From Spartobacteria bacterium UBA6821 (GTDB taxonomy: Bacteria > Verrucomicrobiota > Verrucomicrobiia > Chthoniobacterales > UBA6821): 10,873 nt of DNA. The notes under the pieces were generated by a model. That model did not search any database, was not told the origin of the DNA, and saw only the letters and a list, made by a program, of their open reading frames with translations. Positions 1 to 6,293 of this stretch are shown piece after piece. The first letter of the stretch is position 1. Each line of letters opens with the position of its first letter. Position numbers and translations under genes: made by a program. Where the stretch lies: assembly GCA_002452515.1 (NCBI GenBank), contig DKEN01000139.1, forward strand, positions 4,150 through 15,022. The letters are read 5' to 3'.

Positions 1-522
1 AGCGTTCAGGCAAACAGTCATCACAACGGGATTCTGGATGTGACCGTCGCGCCAGCATTCCTGACACTCTCCGTTGCAGAAAACGCACAGAAAATCGCCG
101 CCTCTATCGCCGAGAAACTCGGGGTGATCGGCCTGATCACGGTGGAATTTTTTGTACTTTCGGATGGTTCCCTCATGGTGAACGAACTCGCACCGCGTCC
201 CCATAACTCAGGCCATCACACGCTCGAAACGACGCTCACCAGTCAGTTTGCGCAGCATATCCGTGCTGTCTGCGGTCTCCCGCTTGGCCCGGTGGAACTG
301 CGCTCCCCGGGAGTCATGATCAATCTCCTCGGTGATCTCTGGAAAAATGGCGAACCGGACTGGGAACTTCTTCTGCGCGAGCCGGGACTCTTTCTCCATC
401 TCTATGGCAAGAGCGGAGCTAAGCCGGGCCGAAAAATGGGCCACTTCACCCTGCTTGGAGCAGCTGATGAGGTGAAAGACCGTTCTCTACTGTTACGGCG
501 TGAACTGGCGCGTGGAGATTGA
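1..522 (+). CDS. purK: 5-(carboxyamino)imidazole ribonucleotide synthase, C-terminal part (5' end outside window)
   Basis: PurK is a cytoplasmic ATP-grasp enzyme of purine biosynthesis. It carboxylates aminoimidazole ribonucleotide with ATP and bicarbonate to N5-CAIR. The frame is open from base 1 and ends at TGA 520-522, leaving 173 visible residues, about the last half of a typical 350-400 residue PurK. Family motifs visible are an N-x-H-x-x-GILDVT-x-AP block near residues 6-19, the ATP-grasp segment VNELAPRPHNSGHHT (an E followed by R-P-H-N-S-G-H), and the C-terminal GKSGAKPGRKMGH block typical of PurK. Because the 5' end is missing, whether purE lies upstream cannot be seen. A 113-bp gap separates it from the Bat cluster, so the two are probably separate transcription units, although no clear terminator is visible. 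The assignment is firm; PurT, a related ATP-grasp enzyme, fits the C-terminal block less well. Confidence 0.93.
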   Translation, partial: SVQANSHHNGILDVTVAPAFLTLSVAENAQKIAASIAEKLGVIGLITVEFFVLSDGSLMVNELAPRPHNSGHHTLETTLTSQFAQHIRAVCGLPLGPVELRSPGVMINLLGDLWKNGEPDWELLLREPGLFLHLYGKSGAKPGRKMGHFTLLGAADEVKDRSLLLRRELARGD

Positions 523-635
523 GAAAAAATTTGAACGCCCAAGCTTCCTGCTTGTCAGACAGAATGCAGCCGATTACGGAACTCATCCCAAAACAACCGG
601 AAATTTTTGCACCCCAGAACGTTAACCCCTGATTT
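523..635. other. Intergenic gap between purK and the MoxR-Bat operon
   Basis: This 113-bp gap is the longest non-coding stretch in the window and the only obvious place for a promoter of the downstream cluster. It contains a small 5-bp hairpin (CAAGC 540-544, GCTTG 550-554, loop TTCCT) with no T-run after it. Runs of A and T occur at 524-532 and 600-606. A TTGTCA hexamer at 552-557 resembles a -35 box, but the bases about 17 bp downstream (TACGGA) are a poor -10. I cannot place a promoter or terminator with confidence. Confidence 0.4.
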
Positions 636-1625
636 ATGAATCCATCCGTCCAAGAACTCGATCGTCGTGTCCAGGAAACCAGCAGTTGGGTCAAACCACT
701 CACCCAGGAAATGGGCCGTGTGGTGGTTGGCCAGCAAGGCCTCGTCCGCAGCCTGATCATCGGTCTGCTCTCAAACGGCCATGTGTTGTTGGAAGGGGTG
801 CCGGGCCTCGCCAAGACGCTGACTGTCCGCACTCTTGCCTCCTGCATTCATGCTCATTTTTCCCGTATTCAGTTCACCCCTGATCTTCTGCCAGCCGATC
901 TTGTCGGCACGCTGATTTACAATCCCCGCGAGGGTGTCTTCACCACGCGCAAGGGGCCGGTTTTCGCCAATCTGATTCTGGCTGATGAAATCAATCGTGC
1001 CCCAGCCAAGGTACAGAGCGCTCTGCTTGAGGCGATGCAGGAGCGTCAGGTGACCATCGGCGAGGAGACCTTCAAACTGCCCGATCCCTTCCTCGTGCTG
1101 GCCACGCAGAATCCGCTGGAGCAGGAGGGAACCTATCCCCTGCCCGAGGCCCAGCTTGACCGCTTCATGCTCAAGGTTGTGGTCGGCTATCCGACACGCA
1201 GTGAGGAACGCCAGATTCTCGATGCGATGGCAACCTCTTCGCCCCGTACCTCTGTCGATGCGCTTGTGACGACGGATCAGATTCTGGAGGCCCGCACCGT
1301 CGTGAATTCGATCTATGTCGATGACCGGGTGAAGGACTACATCGTCGATCTGGTCTGGGCCACGCGCGAGCCACTCAAATACAACCTCAAGCTCGACGGG
1401 CTCATCCGCTACGGAGCCTCGCCCCGCGCCACCATCTATCTCACCCTGGCCGCCAAGGCCCATGCCTTCCTCCAGGGGCGCGGGTATGTCACCCCTCATG
1501 ATGTGAAATCGATCGGCACCGAAGTGCTGCGGCACCGTATCGCGGTGAGCTATGAAGCTGAGGCCGAATCCATCTCCTCTGAGGACATTGTCCGGCAGGT
1601 CTTTGAGGGATTGCCTGTTCCCTGA
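636..1625 (+). CDS. moxR: MoxR-family AAA+ ATPase of the Bat cluster
   Basis: MoxR proteins are cytoplasmic AAA+ ATPases thought to act as chaperone-like remodellers for VWA proteins encoded beside them. The 329-residue length is normal for the family. Visible motifs are Walker A GVPGLAKT (residues 54-61), Walker B LILADEIN with D117 and E118, the sensor-1 block ATQNP with N159, and the arginine-finger block LPEAQLDRF (about 169-177). The C-terminal third fits the helical lid (AAA_lid_2), with the segment GASPRATIYL near residue 268. The ATG at 636 is the earliest possible start, because an in-frame TGA sits at 630-632. No Shine-Dalgarno sequence precedes it. It is the first gene of a collinear series with DUF58 and bat genes, which identifies it as the Bat-associated subfamily. 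The exact client protein is inferred from gene order, not shown by the sequence. Confidence 0.95.
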   Translation: MNPSVQELDRRVQETSSWVKPLTQEMGRVVVGQQGLVRSLIIGLLSNGHVLLEGVPGLAKTLTVRTLASCIHAHFSRIQFTPDLLPADLVGTLIYNPREGVFTTRKGPVFANLILADEINRAPAKVQSALLEAMQERQVTIGEETFKLPDPFLVLATQNPLEQEGTYPLPEAQLDRFMLKVVVGYPTRSEERQILDAMATSSPRTSVDALVTTDQILEARTVVNSIYVDDRVKDYIVDLVWATREPLKYNLKLDGLIRYGASPRATIYLTLAAKAHAFLQGRGYVTPHDVKSIGTEVLRHRIAVSYEAEAESISSEDIVRQVFEGLPVP

Positions 1626-1675
1626 TCGTTTCGGTGGCCGGCAAGCCAGCCCGATCATTTTCACTTAAGTTGTCC

Positions 1676-2560
1676 ATGAACGATACGCGAGAGATTCTCC
1701 GCAAAATCCGTCGCCTTGAGCTCCGTACCCGGAGACTCGTCGAGTCTTCGTTTGCCGGGCAGTATCATAGCGTCTTCAAGGGACGCGGGATGAATTTCGA
1801 GGAGGTTCGGCCCTACACCCCCGGTGATGAGATCCGTGCCATTGATTGGAATGTGACCGCCCGGACGGGGGAGCCCTATATCAAGAAATTCACGGAGGAG
1901 CGCGAGATGACCGTGATGATCGTGCTTGATGTCAGCGCCTCGGGAAATTTCGGTAGCATCAGGGAGAGCAAGCGGGAGCTTGCCGCCGAGGTGGCCGCCG
2001 TCCTTGCCTTCAGCGCCATTCATAACAACGACAAGGTCGGACTGCTGCTTTTCAGCGACAAGGTGGAACTCTTCATCCCGCCGAAGAAAGGGCGGATGCA
2101 CATTCTCCGCCTGATCCGGGAGATGCTCTACTTCGAGCCGCAGGGCAGGGGAACCGATCTCGCTGGGGCGCTCGAATACATGAACAAGGTTGTCACCCGG
2201 CGCGCCGTTGTCTTTTTGATTTCCGATTTCCTGACAGGGGATTTCACCCGTCCCCTGACCGTCACCGCGAAGCGCCATGACATGATTGCCCTCACGGTGG
2301 TCGACCCGGCCGAGGAGATGCTTCCCGATGTCGGCATGATCCTGTTGGAGGATCCTGAAACTGGGGAACAAATCGAAGTCGATACCTCCAGGAGGGATGT
2401 CGCGAGAGCGTATGCCGATCTTGCTGCACAACGGGCTCGCGAGACAAAGCGACTCTTCGGAGCACGCGGCATCGACGGGATCGAGCTGAGAACCGATGCG
2501 GATTATCTGCCAGTGCTTCGCAATTTCTTTGATCGGCGCGGGCGTCGTCTTGCCGCGTAA
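1676..2560 (+). CDS. DUF58 family protein with degenerate VWA domain
   Basis: DUF58 proteins are usual partners of MoxR ATPases and carry a VWA-like fold. From the chosen ATG the product has 294 residues. The DUF58 signature is clear: GRGMNFEEVRPYTPGDEIR (about residues 36-54), then AIDWNVTAR (55-63). A VWA-like strand follows with D85-x-S87-x-S89 (DVSAS), the first MIDAS motif; GTDLAGAL and LISDF occupy the places of the later MIDAS motifs. No membrane segment is seen, so it is probably cytoplasmic or peripheral. The frame can be extended to a GTG at 1634, adding 14 residues, but the ATG at 1676 begins where DUF58 homology normally starts (ILRKIRRLELRTRRLV), so I prefer it. The gap after moxR is then 50 bp; the next gene starts 6 bp after its stop. 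Function beyond the MoxR/VWA association is unknown. Confidence 0.92.
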   Translation: MNDTREILRKIRRLELRTRRLVESSFAGQYHSVFKGRGMNFEEVRPYTPGDEIRAIDWNVTARTGEPYIKKFTEEREMTVMIVLDVSASGNFGSIRESKRELAAEVAAVLAFSAIHNNDKVGLLLFSDKVELFIPPKKGRMHILRLIREMLYFEPQGRGTDLAGALEYMNKVVTRRAVVFLISDFLTGDFTRPLTVTAKRHDMIALTVVDPAEEMLPDVGMILLEDPETGEQIEVDTSRRDVARAYADLAAQRARETKRLFGARGIDGIELRTDADYLPVLRNFFDRRGRRLAA

Positions 2561-2566
2561 TCAACC

Positions 2567-3103
2567 ATGAACCAGCAACCAGGCATCAGTTACACCCAGC
2601 CTTCGGCGACCCCTGCCCCGATCCACGACATTGTGGGGCCGTTGCCGTTTTTTTCGGGCCCAATCTGGGTCATCATTGCCGCGTTTCTGGTAGTGGCTCT
2701 CCTCGGAGGACTGCTCTGGTGGTTCCTGATCCGTAAAAAAGACAAGCCGTTGACATCCCGCGAAGCCGCCCTCGCCGCACTGGGAAAACTGAGGGAGCAG
2801 GTTGCCGTGGGGAGTGATCATGATTTCGGCATCGGCGTCTCCGATGTGCTGAGGCGTTTTCTTGGGGAAGCATTCGGCCTAGCTGCACCGAGGCAGACGA
2901 CGGAGGAATTTCTGAACTCCCTGCAGGGCTCACTGCGATTTCTGGAGAGTGAACAGGCGGCCCTCGCTGATTTTCTTCACCATGCCGATTATCTGAAATA
3001 TGCACAGGGGGAAGCGACCTCGGATCAACGCATGGCCCTGATTGAATCTGCTGAATCATTCGTCCGTAGCGGTGAGCAGTCTGAAAAGAAGGAGGCTGCA
3101 TGA
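2567..3103 (+). CDS. Single-pass membrane protein resembling DUF4381, Bat cluster
   Basis: The 178-residue product has a Pro-rich N-terminus, one strong transmembrane segment (about residues 33-55, IIAAFLVVALLGGLLWWFLI) followed by the basic stretch RKKDK, and a soluble, probably cytoplasmic, helical domain. That domain contains SREAALAALGKLREQV, VSDVLRRFLGEAFGL and the phrase TTEEFL, the pattern of the DUF4381-type small proteins found between DUF58 and batA genes in many bacteria. No catalytic motif is visible. It starts 6 bp after the DUF58 stop and overlaps batA by 4 bp (ATGA at 3100-3103), so it is almost certainly co-transcribed with both and translationally coupled to batA. The family match is from remembered motifs, so the label is moderately sure; reality as a gene is very sure. 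Confidence 0.8.
   Translation: MNQQPGISYTQPSATPAPIHDIVGPLPFFSGPIWVIIAAFLVVALLGGLLWWFLIRKKDKPLTSREAALAALGKLREQVAVGSDHDFGIGVSDVLRRFLGEAFGLAAPRQTTEEFLNSLQGSLRFLESEQAALADFLHHADYLKYAQGEATSDQRMALIESAESFVRSGEQSEKKEAA
3089..3095 (+). promoter_or_regulatory. Canonical Shine-Dalgarno site for batA
   Basis: AAGGAGG ends 4 nt before the batA ATG at 3100 and lies inside the last codons of the upstream gene. It is the only perfect anti-Shine-Dalgarno match I see before any start in this window; the other starts have weak sites or none. It supports 3100 as the batA start. Confidence 0.75.
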
Positions 3104-4143
3104 ACCCGTTCCCGCTTACTCTCTCTCTGGCGGTCGGCCAGGGATTTGCCTTTGCCTATCCCTGGGTGCTCTCCGGGCTTCTGCTGATTCCTCTGCTGGC
3201 ACTGCTCAAGGGAAAAATCGGCGGGACTCCCGGCATTCTGTTTTCCTCAACTCAGCTGGTGGTGGCGGTTGGAAGGAAGCGCAGGGCCCATGCCGGGGCG
3301 ATTCTTTCTTCGCTGGTCTATGCGGTGATGGCGCTCGTCATCGTGGCACTGGCCCGCCCTCAACTGGGCAGCACCCTCGAGCATGTGCAGGCAAGCGGAG
3401 TCGATATCATGCTGGTGCTGGATGTCTCGGGATCGATGATTGCGGAGGATTACATCATTGGAGACACCCGGGTGAATCGCATCGACACGGTCAAGCGGGT
3501 GACGCGCGAATTCATTGAAGCCCGTCCGAATGACCGCATCGGCATCATTGCCTTTGCCGGACGTCCCTATCTGGTGAGCCCGTTGACTCTCGATCACGAT
3601 TGGCTCCTGAACCGTCTGGATGATGTCCATATCGGCATGGTGGAGGACAGCACCGCCATCGGGTCAGCACTGGCCTCGGCAGCGGCCCGTCTCAAGGATC
3701 GAGACTCCAAAACGAAAATCATTGTTCTCCTGACCGATGGAGCCAACAACGCGGGCAAGGTACAGCCGCTCACGGCGGCCGAGGCTGCCCATGCGTTCGG
3801 CATCAAGATCTACACCATTGGTGCCGGAAGTACGGGGCCGGTTCCGGTCCCGGTGGGGAAGGATATGTTCGGCCAGACCATGTATCAGAATATGGTTTTC
3901 GATTTTGACGAGAAGCTGTTGCAGGAAATCGCCAGGATCGGCAACGGCAAGTCCTTTCGTGCAGCCGATACGGAAACAATGAACAGCACCTTCAAGGAGA
4001 TTGACCGTCTCGAAAAAACCAAGATCGAGGTCGAAAAAACGGCTGAATATCATGATTACTTTCCTTGGTTGCTGCTTGCCGCGACTCTGTTGCTTGCAGC
4101 CGAAGCCCTGCTCTCACAAACGCTCTGGAGACGCCTGCCCTGA
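3100..4143 (+). CDS. batA: BatA-type VWA membrane protein
   Basis: BatA proteins are inner-membrane VWA proteins of the aerotolerance cluster; the VWA domain binds a divalent metal and probably protein partners. The 347-residue product has two N-terminal membrane segments (about 20-38 and 66-86), a VWA domain from about residue 100 to 290, and a C-terminal membrane segment (WLLLAATLLLAAEALL, about 325-340). The MIDAS site is complete: D108-x-S110-x-S112 in DVSGSM, T185 in the TAIGSAL block, and T212-D213 in LLTDGANNAG. The ARPQ motif just after the second membrane segment and the EDSTAIG...LLTDG pattern are typical of BatA. It overlaps the preceding gene by ATGA and is followed 17 bp later by the BatB/C gene. 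The gene name is used by family resemblance and position; the cellular function in this organism is untested. Confidence 0.93.
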   Translation: MNPFPLTLSLAVGQGFAFAYPWVLSGLLLIPLLALLKGKIGGTPGILFSSTQLVVAVGRKRRAHAGAILSSLVYAVMALVIVALARPQLGSTLEHVQASGVDIMLVLDVSGSMIAEDYIIGDTRVNRIDTVKRVTREFIEARPNDRIGIIAFAGRPYLVSPLTLDHDWLLNRLDDVHIGMVEDSTAIGSALASAAARLKDRDSKTKIIVLLTDGANNAGKVQPLTAAEAAHAFGIKIYTIGAGSTGPVPVPVGKDMFGQTMYQNMVFDFDEKLLQEIARIGNGKSFRAADTETMNSTFKEIDRLEKTKIEVEKTAEYHDYFPWLLLAATLLLAAEALLSQTLWRRLP

Positions 4144-4160
4144 TTTTTCTGCCTTCGACC

Positions 4161-6293
4161 ATGCATTCGCTTCTTCTGACATTGCTTGACGATTCGCTCA
4201 GCTTCGGTGCTCCGGAATGGCTCTGGGCATTGCTTCTTATCCTCCCGATTTTCGGGTTTTTTATCCAGGCGAGTCGCAAACGGCGTGAGCTTCTTTCAAA
4301 AATTCTCGCTCCCAGACTGCAGCAACAGCTTGCCGGTCGGGTCAGCCCGACGAAACGGAACCTTCGCCTAGGGCTCCTCCTCCTTTCGTTGGCCCTCATC
4401 ATCGTTGCCCTTGCCCAACCCCGGTATGGTTACGCCCAGCAAACGATCAAATCTCATGGCCGGGATGTGATCATTGCAATCGATACCTCACGGAGCATGC
4501 TTTCCACTGACACTGCTCCCACACGTCTCGGCAGGGCCAAGCTGATCGCTCAGGATCTGCTGAACCTGCTCAAGGGGGATCGAGTCGGACTGATCGCCTT
4601 TGCGGGAACTGCCTTTCTCCAGGCACCGCTGACCCTTGACAAAGGAGCCGTGCTGAGTTCCATCCAGGATCTCGATACCAACACTATTCCGAAGGGTGGA
4701 ACCGATATTGCCGCCGCGATCCGGATGGCGATTGCGGCCTTCGGAAAGGGTGAGGGTGGCAGCAAAGCGCTCGTGCTCATGACCGATGGAGAAGAACTTG
4801 ATGAGAGTGGCGTAGAGGCGGCAAAGGAAGCTGCCGCCCTTGGTATCAGGATTTTCACCATCGGATTCGGATCGCCGGACGGATCCTTGATCCCGATCAA
4901 GACCGAGTCGGGAGAGAATGATTTTGTGCGGGATGAAAACGGTAATCCGGTGAATTCCAAACTGGATGCTCCTCGTCTGACAGAAATGGCCAATGCAACC
5001 GGAGGTTTTTATCAACCGTTCGGACAGGATACGGCCAAGATCATTTATGATCAGGGTATCGTTCCCATTGCAGCGCAGGAGATGGGAACCCTGACCGCCC
5101 GGAAACCGATTGAACGGTATGCCTGGCCTGCAACGGCGGCATTGATCTTATTGAGCCTCTGGTCGGTTCTTGGGGAGGGCAGAAGCGCCAGAATCGGAAG
5201 AGTCGTGGCTGCTGGACTCATCATGATGCCACTATCGCTTCATGCCTCCGGCATCAGCGATTACAATCAGGGAGATTATCAGGGAGCCCTGAAGGATTTT
5301 GAACATCGCATCCAGTCTGGAGCGGCCTCTCCAGCCGTTCTTTTCGACGCAGGGGCAGCCGCCTACAAGGCGGGCGATTTTAAGAAAGCTGCGGGATACT
5401 TTTCGGAAGCAATGACCTCCTCCGATCCGAAGATCAGGGATGCTGCAACCTACAACCTTGCGAATTCCCTCGTGAGGACGGGTGAGGCTGCCAAAGAGGA
5501 TGATGCCAAACTTTCGGACTGGAAAAACTCCCTGCAACATTACGAAACCGTTCTGAAAGCAACGCCCGGGGATACACAGGCCAAGGAGAATCGAGATATC
5601 GTAAAGAAGCTGATCGAGGACTTAAAGAAGCAGCAGGATCAGAAAAAAAATGATCAAAAAAAGGACGATCAGAAGAAGGATCAAAAAGATAAAAACAAGG
5701 ATCAGTCGAAAAACGATCAATCCAAAGGTGATGGTAAATCCGATCAGCAGAAAGACCAGGATCAGAAAGATCAGCAAAAGAATGATCAATCACAGAATGG
5801 TTCCAAGGATTCCAAAGACTCCGGTGGAAAAGATCAGAAGCCACAGGATCAGAAGGGCAACGATGGGCAGGCATCACCGACTCCTTCCCCCAGTTCTTCC
5901 GCCTCACCTGATCAGGGGAAGGGATCCGATTCGCAGAAACAGGATCAGCAACCAAAGGATCAGCAGGGCGAACAAAAGCAGGATGCTTCCCAACAACCTA
6001 CCCAACCCAAAGACTCAGAGAAGGATCAGCAAAATGGTCAGGCTGCACAACCCACGCCGACTCCGGGTTCCTCGCCTCAGGATAAGAAGGAGGGAAAACT
6101 CTCGGGCGGAGAACAGGGATCCAAACCGGAGCAACAGCAGGCCGCTGAGGCTGCTGCCGCCGGGGATGAGAGTAAGAATGGGGAAATGACAACGAATCAG
6201 GCCAACGCCCTGCTGCGTTCCGTTCAGGACGAGGAGCAGCATGTGCTCAATCAGCAACAGAGGGCGGTGGATCAAACCCTTCATGATTGGTAA
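4161..6293 (+). CDS. batB: BatB-BatC fusion: VWA membrane protein with TPR and long charged tail
   Basis: From ATG 4161 the product has 710 residues, about twice a usual BatB. Residues 1-340 are BatB-like: membrane segments near 19-37 and 69-88, a VWA domain with a complete MIDAS (D108-x-S110-x-S112 in DTSRSM; T181; T208-D209 in MTDGEE), and a membrane segment at 320-338. A second hydrophobic stretch at about 345-361 ends in SLHASG and resembles a signal sequence. After it come TPR-like repeats (about 364-470; NQGDYQGALKDFE, YKAGDFKKAAGYFSEAM) characteristic of BatC, then a low-complexity Lys/Asp/Gln tract (about 489-650) and a conserved-looking tail (NQANALLRSV...). BatB and BatC are separate genes in many relatives, so I read this as a fusion. 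The frame is open further upstream (ATG 4065), but that would overlap batA by 79 bp. It overlaps batD by 11 bp. Confidence 0.9.
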   Translation: MHSLLLTLLDDSLSFGAPEWLWALLLILPIFGFFIQASRKRRELLSKILAPRLQQQLAGRVSPTKRNLRLGLLLLSLALIIVALAQPRYGYAQQTIKSHGRDVIIAIDTSRSMLSTDTAPTRLGRAKLIAQDLLNLLKGDRVGLIAFAGTAFLQAPLTLDKGAVLSSIQDLDTNTIPKGGTDIAAAIRMAIAAFGKGEGGSKALVLMTDGEELDESGVEAAKEAAALGIRIFTIGFGSPDGSLIPIKTESGENDFVRDENGNPVNSKLDAPRLTEMANATGGFYQPFGQDTAKIIYDQGIVPIAAQEMGTLTARKPIERYAWPATAALILLSLWSVLGEGRSARIGRVVAAGLIMMPLSLHASGISDYNQGDYQGALKDFEHRIQSGAASPAVLFDAGAAAYKAGDFKKAAGYFSEAMTSSDPKIRDAATYNLANSLVRTGEAAKEDDAKLSDWKNSLQHYETVLKATPGDTQAKENRDIVKKLIEDLKKQQDQKKNDQKKDDQKKDQKDKNKDQSKNDQSKGDGKSDQQKDQDQKDQQKNDQSQNGSKDSKDSGGKDQKPQDQKGNDGQASPTPSPSSSASPDQGKGSDSQKQDQQPKDQQGEQKQDASQQPTQPKDSEKDQQNGQAAQPTPTPGSSPQDKKEGKLSGGEQGSKPEQQQAAEAAAAGDESKNGEMTTNQANALLRSVQDEEQHVLNQQQRAVDQTLHDW
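5625..6110 (+). repeat. Low-complexity Asp-Gln/Lys repeat tract inside batB-batC, dense in GATC
   Basis: The tract encodes about 160 residues dominated by Lys, Asp, Gln, Asn, Ser and later Pro, with repeated K/N-D-Q units (KKNDQKKDDQKKDQ) and a PTPSPSSSASP insert near 5877-5905. I count 18 GATC sites between 5637 and 6121, where about two would be expected by chance. Sixteen are Asp-Gln codon pairs written GAT-CAG or GAT-CAA; one pair, at 5757, uses GAC. The unit is imperfect and not a strict tandem repeat. Base composition is visibly more A-rich than in flanking genes. The encoded segment is probably disordered. Confidence 0.85.

Noticed and set aside
540..554. Hairpin CAAGC-TTCCT-GCTTG after purK as a terminator
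   Set aside because: The stem is only 5 bp and no T-run follows; such a hairpin is expected by chance.
552..580. TTGTCA plus a downstream hexamer as a sigma-70 promoter for the Bat operon
   Set aside because: The -35 is plausible, but TACGGA at the right spacing is a poor -10. The gap probably contains a promoter, but I cannot place it.
771..1664. Long open frame on the minus strand opposite moxR (about 297 codons)
   Set aside because: It is antisense to a clear AAA+ ATPase, and its translation shows no recognisable domain. It arises from the codon bias of the real gene.
1634..1675. GTG 1634 as the start of the DUF58 gene
   Set aside because: The extra 14 residues do not look like the family and no ribosome site precedes the GTG; ATG 1676 matches the normal family start.
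1661..2431. Long open frame on the minus strand opposite the DUF58 gene (about 256 codons)
   Set aside because: The plus strand has an unmistakable DUF58 signature; the antisense product has odd composition and no motif.
4065..4160. ATG 4065 as the start of the BatB-BatC gene
   Set aside because: It would overlap batA by 79 bp across the region encoding the BatA C-terminal membrane segment and adds a Cys/Arg-rich N-terminus unlike BatB; ATG 4161 is 17 bp after the batA stop.
5877..5905. Pro/Ser/Thr stretch in the repeat tract as a lipoprotein or cleavage signal
   Set aside because: There is no lipobox cysteine or hydrophobic segment nearby; it looks like ordinary low-complexity linker.
5434..6192. 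Open frames on the minus strand and in the other plus frame across the Asp-Gln repeat tract
   Set aside because: Repetitive GAT-CAG codons keep other frames open artificially (Arg/Ile/Ser/Lys-rich and Asp/Pro-rich products). No start signals or domains support them.
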